Origin: Hathewaya massiliensis
GTDB lineage: Bacteria > Bacillota > Clostridia > Clostridiales > Clostridiaceae
DNA length: 64,000 nucleotides
Reading direction: 5' to 3'
Assembly: GCF_902143515.1 (NCBI RefSeq)
Contig: NZ_CABFVD010000005.1
Span: 1-64,000 of the forward strand
The notes under the pieces were generated by a model that saw only the letters and a list, made by a program, of their open reading frames with translations, was not told the origin of the DNA and did no database searches. How positions within the stretch are numbered: position 1 is the first letter of the stretch; every line of letters begins with the position of its first letter. Positions 33,841 through 43,361 of this stretch are shown piece after piece. The translations under genes were made by a program, and so were the position numbers.

Positions 33841-36060
33841 ATGAGTAGCTTAGCATATATACATATAAAAAAATTAGAAAAAAATGATATAAAAATTGAA
33901 AATGTTTCTATGAATTTTGATCATATTTGGAATTTTAAATATAACAGTCATAAATTATCAATTGAGGAAAAAGAATGTGAACAATATTTTACGTTTAGTC
34001 AAGAACGTGAAATAGATATTAATGCACTAATTGGTGAAAATGGAGCAGGTAAAAGTACCATTTTAAATCTTATAAAACAATTATTTTTTGGTAATACATT
34101 AATCGATTATCAAAATTCAATTGAAGATGAAATAGTAATTGTTATAAAGGATAAAACCGATTGTTATAATGTATTTGCACCACAAAATCCACTGAATCCC
34201 CCCCCTTCAGGCATTGAAATTAAGTATATAGATAAAGTATACGTAAATTCAGAAAAGTGGTTTAAAAATAATGATAAAGTAGGTTTAAATGACACTGATT
34301 TTGTGTATTTTTCAAATATCTTTAGCCATGAAAGTGATGATTTATTAAGATGGACAGCATCAGAATATAATGAACGATTACATGATATATCTATAGCAAA
34401 CTATTTAAAAAAAGATAGTGAAAAATCAGTACAAACTTTCTACAATGTAGATAGTCGCTTTTATAAGTTATATGAAGTAATGAATATAACTAGAATATTT
34501 GAATTTTTGATTGATGATAAAAACAAAAGTTTTATAGAAAAAATACTTAATAAGGACTTTAATAAAACAAATATAAAATTATTTGTTACTCCAATTTATG
34601 ATGCATTTAAAGTTAAAGAGAGTTTAAAACCGTATGGAGTTTATATAACAGTTAAAGCTAAAAAATTAATTGATAAAGTTAATAATATACATAATCAGTG
34701 TAAAAAAGATGGGTGTTTCCCTAAAAATGATCTATTTATTATTAATATTTTCAATAATAGTTTATATGCTATTTTGAGGTCAATTAATAAATATAAGGGA
34801 AAATTTTTTGAGAAAAATCAGGGATGGAAAAATAATATTAATATTGAAAGTGAAGAGCAAGAAAAAATGCTTAATTTAGCTTATGAGTATTATGGTGATG
34901 AAATGAACTATCAGCTAAAAGAATGTTATAGCAATATAAACATTAAAATAGGTGATAGCAAAGATTTTTCTCATATTATGAAAAGATTTTTTTATAATTT
35001 CATAGAAAAACTGCAGGAAAAATTAACTGATAGTGAGGAAGAAAAACAACTTAAAGAAATATTTGAAAGTATTTACAAGGTGTTTTCAGGGCTTATTGAA
35101 TTAGGTGAAAATTCAGGGTATCTATATATGGATTCTACTGGAATAGATGTTAATGTTATTGCAAATAAAGATAAATTACAAGAATTATTTTCAAACTATA
35201 TAACAGTTGAGGAAATGCAAAGATTTATTATATTAAAGTTAGGCTTTTCTTCTGGAGAAGAAGCTCTATTAAATATATTTTCTAGATTTTACGAGTTAGA
35301 AAAAAATAAAATAAAAAAAGAAGATTTAATTATATTGCTTGATGAACCTGAGTTATACTTACATCCAGAATGGCAAAGAAAACTAATATTTATGTTGATA
35401 AAATATTTTGAAAACAAAGAAATTTATAAGAATAAAAATATACAAGTAATATTAACATCCAATACGCCTTATGTTATATCAGATATTCCTAGGGATAAAA
35501 TACATTATATATGCAGTAAAAAATGTAATCATTATAATATTATAAATAATACAGTTGGAATAAAAATTGAACAAACCTTCGCAGCTAATATACATGCGTT
35601 ATTAACGAATTCCTTCTTTATGAGTAATACGGTTGGAGAGTTTGCTAAAAATAAAATTAGCACTGTAATAAAAGAATTAGAGAACTTGAGAATAAATATA
35701 AAAAAATGTGTAAATCAAAAATTAGAAATAGTAATTGATAAAGAAACTTGTGCCATAAATGAGGAATTTTATAGTCAGTTAAAGAAAAAGAAATTTAAAT
35801 GTGAGTCTAAAGTTGAAGTTTGTAATTATTATGAGAACTTAAAAAAGTTACTTGACAAGGTAGATAATGAATATAGTTTCTTTATAGATATTATTGGAGA
35901 ACGTATAGTAAGAAAAGTAGTTAAAGATTTATTAGATGATATACTTTATACTAGTGATAATTTAAGAATTTATCAAAGGAAAAGTATTGAGGATAAAATA
36001 AAATATCATAAAGATATGTTGAAAGAGTTGGAAAGAAAAAAGGAAGGTAACTCTTTATGA
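33841..36060 (+). CDS. Septu PtuA-like AAA/ABC-type ATPase
   Basis: 739 residues. An SMC/OLD-like ATPase head split by a long insertion: Walker A GENGAGKST (65-73), an ABC signature-like SSGEEA (about 470-475), Walker B LIILLDEPELYLHPEWQRKL with Asp 501 and Glu 502, and a VILTSNTPYVISDIP switch region. The insertion (about 100-460) is helical and unrecognised, and a 130-residue lysine-rich tail follows the head. Paired with an HNH nuclease this matches the Septu (PtuA-PtuB) plan, also seen in retron Ec78 effectors; no reverse transcriptase is present. The stop overlaps the next ORF by four bases (ATGA). Confidence 0.8.
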   Translation: MSSLAYIHIKKLEKNDIKIENVSMNFDHIWNFKYNSHKLSIEEKECEQYFTFSQEREIDINALIGENGAGKSTILNLIKQLFFGNTLIDYQNSIEDEIVIVIKDKTDCYNVFAPQNPLNPPPSGIEIKYIDKVYVNSEKWFKNNDKVGLNDTDFVYFSNIFSHESDDLLRWTASEYNERLHDISIANYLKKDSEKSVQTFYNVDSRFYKLYEVMNITRIFEFLIDDKNKSFIEKILNKDFNKTNIKLFVTPIYDAFKVKESLKPYGVYITVKAKKLIDKVNNIHNQCKKDGCFPKNDLFIINIFNNSLYAILRSINKYKGKFFEKNQGWKNNINIESEEQEKMLNLAYEYYGDEMNYQLKECYSNINIKIGDSKDFSHIMKRFFYNFIEKLQEKLTDSEEEKQLKEIFESIYKVFSGLIELGENSGYLYMDSTGIDVNVIANKDKLQELFSNYITVEEMQRFIILKLGFSSGEEALLNIFSRFYELEKNKIKKEDLIILLDEPELYLHPEWQRKLIFMLIKYFENKEIYKNKNIQVILTSNTPYVISDIPRDKIHYICSKKCNHYNIINNTVGIKIEQTFAANIHALLTNSFFMSNTVGEFAKNKISTVIKELENLRINIKKCVNQKLEIVIDKETCAINEEFYSQLKKKKFKCESKVEVCNYYENLKKLLDKVDNEYSFFIDIIGERIVRKVVKDLLDDILYTSDNLRIYQRKSIEDKIKYHKDMLKELERKKEGNSL

Positions 36061-36422
36061 TAAAGATAAATTTAAATTCAGAAAAAAAGAAAAAAATTGA
36101 AGAGTATCATTTGCAGTATGCTAATCAATATATAAAACCGAATTTACAAAAAAAAATAAAGGAATCAGAAAAAAACCGAAAAATATGTGATTTTTATAAA
36201 AAATTAAATTGTGAATTTGAAAATATTATTATAGGAGAACCTAGTGTATTACGGGGGTTAGTTGAATATACTGAAGAATATAGTTGTGAAAATAACTTAT
36301 ATTCGTTTTACAATGAAGCTTTAACAGAGCTATATATACAGTCTATAAATAAAAACGAAGTAATAAATTATATAGAAAAAAAATCGGAAAACATAGTAAA
36401 AGTGATAAAAAAAGTGAACTAA
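36057..36422 (+). CDS. 121-codon ORF between PtuA-like and HNH frames; probable N-terminal part of the nuclease
   Basis: 121 residues, charged and helical, unlike any family I recognise. ATGA overlap with the ATPase and an AAGGAAGG site show it is translated as the second gene. It ends KSENIVKVIKKVN, next to two A_AAA_AAA heptamers in the slippery register (36377-36383 and 36407-36413). A -1 shift at the second would continue as KKSELIDFKKSLEKN into the HNH frame. It may be a separate small subunit, the N-terminal domain of a frameshift product, or one half of a gene broken by an A-tract indel. Confidence 0.6.
   Translation: MIKINLNSEKKKKIEEYHLQYANQYIKPNLQKKIKESEKNRKICDFYKKLNCEFENIIIGEPSVLRGLVEYTEEYSCENNLYSFYNEALTELYIQSINKNEVINYIEKKSENIVKVIKKVN
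36407..36413 (+). promoter_or_regulatory. Candidate -1 frameshift / slippage site
   Basis: In the frame of the 121-codon ORF the codons are ATA AAA AAA GTG, a classic X_XXY_YYZ heptamer of seven A, three codons before the stop. A second such site (eight A) lies at 36376-36383. The target frame is open from 36353 onward. No strong downstream stem-loop was seen. Confidence 0.4.
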
Positions 36423-36460
36423 TAGATTTTAAAAAAAGTTTAGAAAAAAACTATGATACA

Positions 36461-37621
36461 TTGAATGAAAATAATGATGAAGATTTAAAAAGAGTAAAAG
36501 ATAAACTGAAAAAAGAATATAGAAAACATTTTGATGAAGAGATTACGGAAATTTTCAATTATTCATCATTTAATAATAAGAAATTAGAAGGAAAATTTGC
36601 TGTAGAGAAAATTGTTGATAAAATTAATGAAAAAATTAGAAGTGTTAAGTTACCAGAAAAAAAACAACAGTGCTTAGAAGAAATGATAGTTTTTATATCA
36701 CGATATATTGATGAGAATAAAAATGAATTAAGTGAAGATAAGATTGATAAAATTAAAAATCTTGAAAATTATATTAAAAATATTAGTGTACAATATAAGA
36801 TTGGATATATAAGAGAATTGCTATATAAAAAAATTGATGAGTTATTTAGTGTGAAAAACTGGGGGGCGTATCCTCTATTAAGACAAATAGATATTAAAGT
36901 ATGTCCATATTGTAATAGGCAATACATATCCATTGATGAATGTGAGATAAATAAATCTAGTAGCAAAGCTAAAGAGATTAGAGGGAAAACAAGACCGGAG
37001 TTAGATCATTTTTTATCCAAAAGTAAATTTCCTTTTTATTCAATGTCTTTATATAATTTAATACCCTCTTGTCATGTATGTAATTCTAATTTAAAAAGTG
37101 ATGTAAACTTTATTAAAACAAATGAACAAGATCAAATAAATAAAGATTATATAGAAGCACTAAATCCTTATGAAGATGGGTTTAATGAAAATTATCTTTT
37201 TTCAATAAACCCTAATAATGATAAAGATAATAACTATGATTTTTTATTTGAAAATTCATTAGCTTTTAATATAGGATTTAAGAAACATGTTTGTGATAGT
37301 AAAGGTGCAGAATCAATCGATAAGCAGTTAAAGATAATCAAAAGGGCAGAAGGTAACGAAAATATATTTCATTTGGAATCATTATATAATAAGAATCATA
37401 AGGATATTGTTTATGAACTAATACAAATAGCAAAAATATATAATGAAGAATATTTAGATGAACTTTTAAAAAATTATTCCCATATATTTAGCAGTAAAAA
37501 AGATATCATGAGAATGGTATTATCTAATTATATAGATGAAAAAGATCTTGATAAACGAGTCATGGGAAAATTAGTACATGATATAGCAAAACAACTAGGT
37601 TTATTAGAATATTTGGAGTAG
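36461..37621 (+). CDS. Septu PtuB-like HNH endonuclease
   Basis: 386 codons from a TTG at 36461. Zinc knuckle CPYCNRQY (Cys 148, 151), HNH core RPELDHFLSKSKFPFYS with Asp 182-His 183, YNLIPSCHVCNSNLKS (Cys 204, 207). This matches HNH effectors paired with Septu-type ATPases. The TTG lacks a ribosome binding site, and the frame stays open upstream to 36353 with no ATG, so the true product is probably fused to the preceding ORF by a -1 shift, giving 521 residues from 36057. The stop at 37621 abuts the DUF3990 remnant. Confidence 0.78.
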   Translation: MNENNDEDLKRVKDKLKKEYRKHFDEEITEIFNYSSFNNKKLEGKFAVEKIVDKINEKIRSVKLPEKKQQCLEEMIVFISRYIDENKNELSEDKIDKIKNLENYIKNISVQYKIGYIRELLYKKIDELFSVKNWGAYPLLRQIDIKVCPYCNRQYISIDECEINKSSSKAKEIRGKTRPELDHFLSKSKFPFYSMSLYNLIPSCHVCNSNLKSDVNFIKTNEQDQINKDYIEALNPYEDGFNENYLFSINPNNDKDNNYDFLFENSLAFNIGFKKHVCDSKGAESIDKQLKIIKRAEGNENIFHLESLYNKNHKDIVYELIQIAKIYNEEYLDELLKNYSHIFSSKKDIMRMVLSNYIDEKDLDKRVMGKLVHDIAKQLGLLEYLE

Positions 37622-38039
37622 GATTTTATACTACAAGTAATAAGGAGCAGGCTACTCTTTGGGCAAAAAAAGTAAGTGTAAGAAACAATACAGATAAAAA
37701 AATTTTATCAATATACGATTTTGATATAGAAAAAGCAAAGCAAGAACTTAAAATAATAGAGTTTCAATATGCTGATGAAAATTGGTTAGATTTTATAACA
37801 GCAAACAGGAGAGGGAAAAACTCAAAGAGGAATATGATATAGTAATTGGCCCTGTAGCTGATGATAATGTTTATCTTTCAGTAAAACTTTTTGAAACTGG
37901 CGTACTAAATAAAGATGAAGCTCTAAAAAGATTAAAGATAGAAAAACTATTTAATCAGATACTTTTTCACAGTGAAAAATCCTTAAAGTTTTGTTCTTTT
38001 GATTGTTATAAAGATTTGGGAGGAGAAAATAATGGATAA
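37609..38039 (+). pseudogene. Broken DUF3990 (ADP-ribosyltransferase-like) gene
   Basis: Reading from 37612 gives FGVGFYTTSNKEQATLWAKK and on to ENWLDFITANR, then the match jumps one frame to REKLKEEYDIVIGPVADDNVY and FNQILFHSEKSLKF. DUF3990 proteins have these blocks in one frame and about 35 more N-terminal residues. So the gene is both 5'-truncated, where the HNH gene ends, and frameshifted near 37800-37812. It normally pairs with DUF3791 genes, one of which follows with an 8-base overlap. Confidence 0.8.
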
Positions 38040-38268
38040 AAATAAATTTGATGCAGTATTCCCAATAATATCAGCTGCTCTTGCAGAGAAAATTTCTGTA
38101 GAATTAAACTTATCATATGAAAATGCTATTATAAAATTATATTCATCTCATTTATATGAAATGTTAGAACTAGAAGAAACAAAGCTTTGGCAATATAGTA
38201 CAGAAAAACTTTTTGAAATGTTTTTGGGAGAAATAAAAAATGGAGAGATAACATTTCCACAAGTATAA
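38032..38268 (+). CDS. DUF3791 protein
   Basis: 78 residues, single helical domain. VFPIISAALAEKISVELNLSYENAI, LYSSHLYEMLELEETKLWQYSTE and a FEMFLGEIKNG end are the family pattern. DUF3791 proteins are encoded beside DUF3990 proteins and are suspected to form a toxin-neutralising or accessory partner. Its partner here is broken, so it may be a leftover. GGGAGGAG precedes the ATG at 38032. Confidence 0.82.
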   Translation: MDKNKFDAVFPIISAALAEKISVELNLSYENAIIKLYSSHLYEMLELEETKLWQYSTEKLFEMFLGEIKNGEITFPQV

Positions 38269-38399
38269 GGTAGGTGAGGCATAGTGAATAAGATTATAAA
38301 ACATTGACACTATCTTCATATTAGTATAAACTTAATATATAAAATTTTTATGCTTTGTGCGAAATTTGTAGAAATTTCTGTTTTAAAATTTAATAAGTT

Positions 38400-38580
38400 G
38401 TTTTAGGTGCCTTTTATAGGTGAAAAGGGAATGTGGTGTAATTCCATAACAGCCCCCGCTACTGTAAATGATGACAAACCTTGCAAAACCACTCAATGAC
38501 GAGGAAGGGCAAGGGGAGGAGGAATCATAAGTCAGGAGACCTGCCTAAAGCTTTAGATTCAGGGCATTCGGAGGGAAATG
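38400..38580 (+). ncRNA. Cobalamin riboswitch
   Basis: Contains the conserved core of the adenosylcobalamin aptamer: AGGTGCC at the 5' stem, GGTGAAAAGGGAATGTGGTG, CCATAACAGCCCCCGCTACT, and the B12 box AAGTCAGGAGACCTGCC (38529-38545), closing at GGGCATTCGG. It sits about 150 bases upstream of cbiK and is followed by a terminator, so bound cobalamin should stop transcription of the whole cbi operon. Confidence 0.96.
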
Positions 38581-38635
38581 CAAATCTAAAATATGAAATG
38601 TTAAATTGTTTTAAAAGGCATAACATATTGAAGGA

Positions 38636-38664
38636 TACTCTCGGCTCTAGGGCCGAGTTTTTTT
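38636..38664 (+). terminator. Riboswitch expression-platform terminator
   Basis: CTCGGC (38640-38645) pairs with GCCGAG (38652-38657), followed by seven T. Located between the aptamer and cbiK. Confidence 0.9.
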
Positions 38665-38727
38665 GTTTAAATTGGAGAAAGCTATTTAAGTAAGATTTAA
38701 AATATAATTTTTAAGGAGGGCTTTTCT

Positions 38728-39561
38728 TTGAAAAAGGCTATTTTAGTTGTAAGCTTTGGAACTAGTTATGAAGAAACTAGAAAAGTAACCATTGAGGCAA
38801 TTGAGGATAAGGTTAAAGAAACTTACAAGGATTATGAGGTAAGACGTGCATTTACTTCTCATATTATAATTAGAAAGCTTAAGAAGGTTTATAATATGCA
38901 TGTAGATACTCCAGAGGAAGCACTTGAAAGGCTTAAAAATGAAGGCTTTGAAGAAGTTATATTACAGCCACTTCATTTGATACCTGGTTTGGAGTTTGAT
39001 TATATAAAAAAGATATTAACTCATGGATATAAAAATTCCTTTAAGAAAGTTGAAATTGGAAGACCGCTTTTATATTTTAAGGGAGAGGAAGAAGGTCATC
39101 CAGATGACTATGGTTTAATGGCTAAGGCTGTTAAGGAGCAAATAAAAGAAGGGGAAAATGTGCTTTTTATGGGACATGGTACTCCTCACTATGCTAATGC
39201 TGTTTATGCTTGTTTTCAATGCGTGCTTCAGGATGAAGGGATGAAGAATGTTTATATGGCTAATGTTGAAGGCTATCCTTACATTGATAATGCTGTAAAA
39301 AGAATTAAAGAAGATAATGTTAAAGAGATTACTCTAATGCCTTTTATGCTAGTTGCAGGGGATCATGCTCAAAATGATATGGCTGGGGATGAAGAGGATT
39401 CCTTTAAATCAATTTTAGAGGCAGAGGGTATAAAGGTTAATGTTTATATGCATGGCCTTGGAGAAAATAAGAAGGTTCAAGAGCTATATATTCAGCATTT
39501 AGAAGATGCCATAGAAGGTAGATATAAAGAAATCGGGAAAAATAAAAAAGGAATGAAATAA
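38728..39561 (+). CDS. cbiK: Anaerobic sirohydrochlorin cobaltochelatase
   Basis: 277 residues, no signal peptide, cytoplasmic. It inserts cobalt into sirohydrochlorin, the committed early step. Starts with AILVVSFGTSYEETR; the metal-site His residues lie in LFMGHGTPHYANAVY and MLVAGDHAQNDMAGD, and LQPLHLIPGLEFD is conserved. TTG start with AAGGAGGG. First gene under the riboswitch. Confidence 0.95.
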   Translation: MKKAILVVSFGTSYEETRKVTIEAIEDKVKETYKDYEVRRAFTSHIIIRKLKKVYNMHVDTPEEALERLKNEGFEEVILQPLHLIPGLEFDYIKKILTHGYKNSFKKVEIGRPLLYFKGEEEGHPDDYGLMAKAVKEQIKEGENVLFMGHGTPHYANAVYACFQCVLQDEGMKNVYMANVEGYPYIDNAVKRIKEDNVKEITLMPFMLVAGDHAQNDMAGDEEDSFKSILEAEGIKVNVYMHGLGENKKVQELYIQHLEDAIEGRYKEIGKNKKGMK

Positions 39562-39710
39562 GGTTAAGTTCTAAAATAAAGATATAAAACACAGATATGA
39601 AAGAAAATTATAAAATCAAATTATGAAATTAAATTATGAAGGAAAATTATAAAATCAAATTGTAAAATAGAATTAAAGTATAAAATAGAATTAAATCAGG
39701 AGATGAAAGT
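39562..39710 (+). repeat. Degenerate direct repeats between cbiK and cbiP
   Basis: GAAAATTATAAAATCAAATT occurs twice, 38 bp apart (near 39603 and 39641), with an ATTATGAA spacer also duplicated, and AAAATAGAATTAAA occurs twice just after. AT-rich slippage-type duplication; no gene. Confidence 0.6.
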
Positions 39711-41225
39711 ATGGCAAGAATAATGTTTCAAGGTACTGGTTCTTCAGTAGGAAAGAGTATTTTAGTCACAGCTCTTTGTAGGATTTTAAAGCAAGATGGT
39801 TACAAGGTTGTACCTTTTAAGTCACAAAATATGAGCTTAAACTCTTATATAACCCTAGATGGAAAGGAAATGGGAAGAGCTCAAGTGCTTCAAGCTTATG
39901 CAGCTGGTATGGAGCCTGAAGCTTTTATGAATCCTATTTTACTTAAGCCTACAGGGGATAAAAATTGTCAGGTTATAGTTAATGGTAAGGTTCATTGCAA
40001 TTGTACTGCTATGGAATATCATAAGATGAAACCTGAATTTAGTGAGATGTTAAAGAAGCAGTTTGAAGACATGGAAAAGGATTATGATGTAGTTGTAATG
40101 GAGGGTGCTGGTAGCCCTGCTGAAATAAACTTAAGGGAAAATGACATTGTAAACATGGGTATGGCAGAACTTGTGGATGCACCTGTGGTTTTAATTGGTG
40201 ATATAGATAAGGGTGGAGTTTTTGCATCTCTTGCTGGAACCATGCTTTTATTTAATGAAGAGGAAAAACAAAGGGTTAAGGGAACTATTATAAATAAGTT
40301 TAGAGGAGATGTGGAGATTTTAAAACCAGGCCTTGAAATGCTTGAAGATATTATAAAAATTCCAACCTTAGGAGTAGTGCCTTATTTCCGTTTAGCACTA
40401 GAGGATGAGGATGGAGCTGTTAGTTTAAATAAAAAGATTACAGCACCTATTGATGTTGCTGCTATAAGGCTTCCTCATGTATCTAATTTTACGGATTTAG
40501 ATGCACTAAAAACTGAAGAAGATGTATCTGTTAGATTTGTTGAAAGTAGAGAGGAACTTGGGGACCCTGATTTAGTTGTAATTCTTGGAAGTAAAAATAC
40601 TATCGAAGATTTAAATGCCATAAGAGAAAGTGGCTTAGAAGAAAAAATTAAAGAGTATGCTAATAAGGGCGGCATGATAATTGGTATCTGTGGTGGATAT
40701 CAAATGCTTGGAAAGACTTTAAAAGATCCTTATCACACAGAATCTTCTATTGAAGAAATCCAAGGTATGGGGCTTTTAGATATAGAAACTGTTTTTGAAA
40801 AGGAAAAAGTAACTACTAGAGTTAAGGCTACAAACAAAGATTCTTATGGTTCTTCTTCTATATTTAATGGTTTTAAAGGTGAAGTATATGGCTATGAAAT
40901 TCATATGGGAATTTGCAAGTATGGAAATAATGCCTCTCCACTATTTAATATCTATGAGAGAAATGGTGAACTTACACAATGTGGAGATGGAGCTGTAGAC
41001 TCTACTGGAAACATTATGGGAACTTATATCCATGGAATTTTTGATGGAGTAAGTTTTAGAGAGCACATAGTAAATCTTTTAAGAGAAAAGAAGAACTTAG
41101 AACTTAAGAAGTCTGAGATATATGAGAATATAAGAGAAAGAGAACTTGATAAACTTGCAGATTTAGTTAGAAGCTCTTTAGATATGGATAAAATATATGA
41201 GATTATAGAACAAAGTAAAAAATAG
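39711..41225 (+). CDS. cbiP: Cobyric acid synthase (glutamine-hydrolysing)
   Basis: 504 residues. An N-terminal DTB-synthetase-like ATPase ([54 protein letters not shown]) and a C-terminal class I glutaminase-like domain with [12 protein letters not shown], where Cys is the nucleophile, and a late GTYIHGIFD His. Amidates four side chains of adenosylcobyrinic diamide. CAGGAGATG precedes the ATG. Confidence 0.96.
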   Translation: MARIMFQGTGSSVGKSILVTALCRILKQDGYKVVPFKSQNMSLNSYITLDGKEMGRAQVLQAYAAGMEPEAFMNPILLKPTGDKNCQVIVNGKVHCNCTAMEYHKMKPEFSEMLKKQFEDMEKDYDVVVMEGAGSPAEINLRENDIVNMGMAELVDAPVVLIGDIDKGGVFASLAGTMLLFNEEEKQRVKGTIINKFRGDVEILKPGLEMLEDIIKIPTLGVVPYFRLALEDEDGAVSLNKKITAPIDVAAIRLPHVSNFTDLDALKTEEDVSVRFVESREELGDPDLVVILGSKNTIEDLNAIRESGLEEKIKEYANKGGMIIGICGGYQMLGKTLKDPYHTESSIEEIQGMGLLDIETVFEKEKVTTRVKATNKDSYGSSSIFNGFKGEVYGYEIHMGICKYGNNASPLFNIYERNGELTQCGDGAVDSTGNIMGTYIHGIFDGVSFREHIVNLLREKKNLELKKSEIYENIRERELDKLADLVRSSLDMDKIYEIIEQSKK

Positions 41226-41306
41226 AAGAAAAAATATAATATATATAGTAAGAAATTATACAAAAGAGCAAAAAAATAGAGTTGAAAATAAGGAAGTCGA
41301 TAAAAT

Positions 41307-42272
41307 ATGCTATATGCTTTAGACATTGTTTTAGCAGTTATTATTGATTGGATTGTGGGAGATCCTTATGGGTTTCCTCATCCAGTTATATATATAGGTA
41401 AGCTTATATCATACCTTCATAAAAAAGGAAAATCACTATGTAAGAGTAATAAGGGGCTAAAGGCTTTTGGTGGTCTTATTGTACTTATAGTAAGTGCTAC
41501 TAGCTTTTTAATTCCCTTTTTATTACTTTATTTTACAAGAAATATGATCTTAATTCATCATATACTAAATATTTTTATACTTTGGACTACTATTGCTTGT
41601 AAATGTCTAAAGAATGAAGCTAAAAAGGTTTATTATGAACTTGAAAAAAATGATTTAAAAGAAGCTAGGGTTAAGCTTTCTTATATAGTTGGAAGAGAAA
41701 CTTCAGAGCTTAAGGAAGAGGAAGTTGTAAGGGCCGATGTGGAGACTGTAGCTGAAAATTCAGCAGATGGCGTTATAGCTCCCATATTCTATGCCATGGT
41801 TTTTGGACCTTATGGTGCTGCTTTTGCCATGATGTATAAAGGGATTAATACCATGGATTCTATGCTTGGCTATCTTACTGAGAAATATAAATATATAGGC
41901 TTCTTTCCAGCAAAGGTGGATGATGTATTTAATTTTATTCCAGCTAGAATAACAGGGGTTTTAATAGCCCTATGTGCACCTATAGTTAAAGGTAATATTC
42001 TTTACAGTTTAAAGATTATGTACCGTGATAGAAAAAATCATAAAAGCCCAAATTGTGCTTATCCAGAGGGAGCTGCAGCTGGTGCTATGAGAGTTCAACT
42101 AGGTGGCACTAACACTTATTTTGGTGAAGTTATATATAAACCTACCATAGGAGATAAGATAAGAGAGCTTTCAAAGGATAATATAGTAGAGTGTATAAAG
42201 CTAATGTATGCATCAGAAGCACTATTGGTTTTAATTTATTTACTCGTAGTTTTTATATGGAGGTGCAGATAA
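41307..42272 (+). CDS. cbiB: Adenosylcobinamide-phosphate synthase
   Basis: 321-residue membrane protein, about five hydrophobic segments. GDPYGFPHPVIYIGKLI at the N terminus, YIVGRETSELKEEEVVRADVETVAENSADGVIAPIFY in two conserved blocks, and SPNCAYPEGAAAGAM. Attaches aminopropanol phosphate to cobyric acid. One base separates its stop from the cobD start. Confidence 0.95.
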   Translation: MLYALDIVLAVIIDWIVGDPYGFPHPVIYIGKLISYLHKKGKSLCKSNKGLKAFGGLIVLIVSATSFLIPFLLLYFTRNMILIHHILNIFILWTTIACKCLKNEAKKVYYELEKNDLKEARVKLSYIVGRETSELKEEEVVRADVETVAENSADGVIAPIFYAMVFGPYGAAFAMMYKGINTMDSMLGYLTEKYKYIGFFPAKVDDVFNFIPARITGVLIALCAPIVKGNILYSLKIMYRDRKNHKSPNCAYPEGAAAGAMRVQLGGTNTYFGEVIYKPTIGDKIRELSKDNIVECIKLMYASEALLVLIYLLVVFIWRCR

Positions 42273-42273
42273 G

Positions 42274-43344
42274 ATGATACATGGCGGAGATGTATATACT
42301 CATGGATTTTTAGAGGGAAGAGAAATTATAGATTTTAGTTCTAATATAAATCCCTTTGGAGTTCCAAAGAGTTTTTTAGAACATTTAAATGAAGGTGTGG
42401 AAGCCTTAGTTCGTTATCCAGATATTAAGTATAGAAGGCTTCGAGAGTCTCTTTCAAAATATTTAAATGTAGATAAGGATAAAATACTTCTAGGAAATGG
42501 TGCAGCAGAACTTTTAGATCTTGCTATAAGCTCTTTAAAATCTACTACGCTATTAGTCCCTTCCTTTGCAGAATATGAGCTTAGCTGCAAAAAGTGGGGT
42601 GTAGATTTAAATTATGTTTATTTTAAGGAAGAGTTTCTTTGTGAGGATAAATCCTACGAATTTAGTGTAGATTATAAAAAAGTTTTAGATTCTTTTAAGA
42701 ATACAGAGGGACTTATTATTGCAAATCCTAATAATCCTAATGGTTCAATCTTAGATAAAAACCTATTTAAAGAGATTTTAGATTATGCAGAGGAAAATCA
42801 TAAGATTATTTTAATAGATGAAGCTTTTATAGAGTTTACAGGAGATAAAGAGAATAGTTTATGTTCTTTAATAGAAAAATATAAATGTCTTTTTATAGTT
42901 AGAGCCTTAACTAAGTTTTTTGGTATGCCAGGCATAAGGCTTGGGTATGCAGTAACTTCTAATGAGAATTTTAAAAATAAATTAGAGGAGAAACAAAATC
43001 CTTGGAATATAAATTCCTTTGCTGAAATTGCAGGAACTTTTGCCATATGGGATAAGGACTATATAGAAAAGTCTTTAAAATGGGCAGAATGTGAAAAAAC
43101 TTATATGGATAAAGCTTTAAAGGAAATAGATTATATAGAAAAAGTTTATAAAACCCATGGAAATTTTGTTTTAGTTAAGTTAAAAGCTTTAAGCTGCGAA
43201 GAATTATATGAAAAAATGCTTGAGAAAAATATATTAATTAGAAGAGCAAATAATTATAAGGGATTAGACGATTATTATGTTAGGTTTGCAATTAAGGATA
43301 GATATAATAATGAAATTTTAATTAATGCCTTAAATTCACTTTAA
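42274..43344 (+). CDS. cobD: Threonine-phosphate decarboxylase
   Basis: 356-residue class I/II aminotransferase-fold PLP enzyme. IDFSSNINPFGVP start, NGAAELLDLAI, IIANPNNPNGS, LIDEAFIEF, and the Schiff-base Lys in ALTKFFGMPGIRLGYA. Makes the aminopropanol phosphate used by CbiB. GGAGGTGC lies inside the end of cbiB, coupling the two. Confidence 0.93.
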   Translation: MIHGGDVYTHGFLEGREIIDFSSNINPFGVPKSFLEHLNEGVEALVRYPDIKYRRLRESLSKYLNVDKDKILLGNGAAELLDLAISSLKSTTLLVPSFAEYELSCKKWGVDLNYVYFKEEFLCEDKSYEFSVDYKKVLDSFKNTEGLIIANPNNPNGSILDKNLFKEILDYAEENHKIILIDEAFIEFTGDKENSLCSLIEKYKCLFIVRALTKFFGMPGIRLGYAVTSNENFKNKLEEKQNPWNINSFAEIAGTFAIWDKDYIEKSLKWAECEKTYMDKALKEIDYIEKVYKTHGNFVLVKLKALSCEELYEKMLEKNILIRRANNYKGLDDYYVRFAIKDRYNNEILINALNSL

Positions 43345-43361
43345 AAATAGGAGGAGTCTAA

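Noticed and set aside
33841-37621. ATPase-HNH pair as a retron effector
   Set aside because: No reverse transcriptase frame or msr/msd-like inverted repeats were found on either side, so the stand-alone Septu-like reading is preferred.
37782-38039. Functional small protein starting at 37782
   Set aside because: Its first dozen codons do not match anything while the rest continues a DUF3990 domain from another frame; it is the second half of a broken gene.
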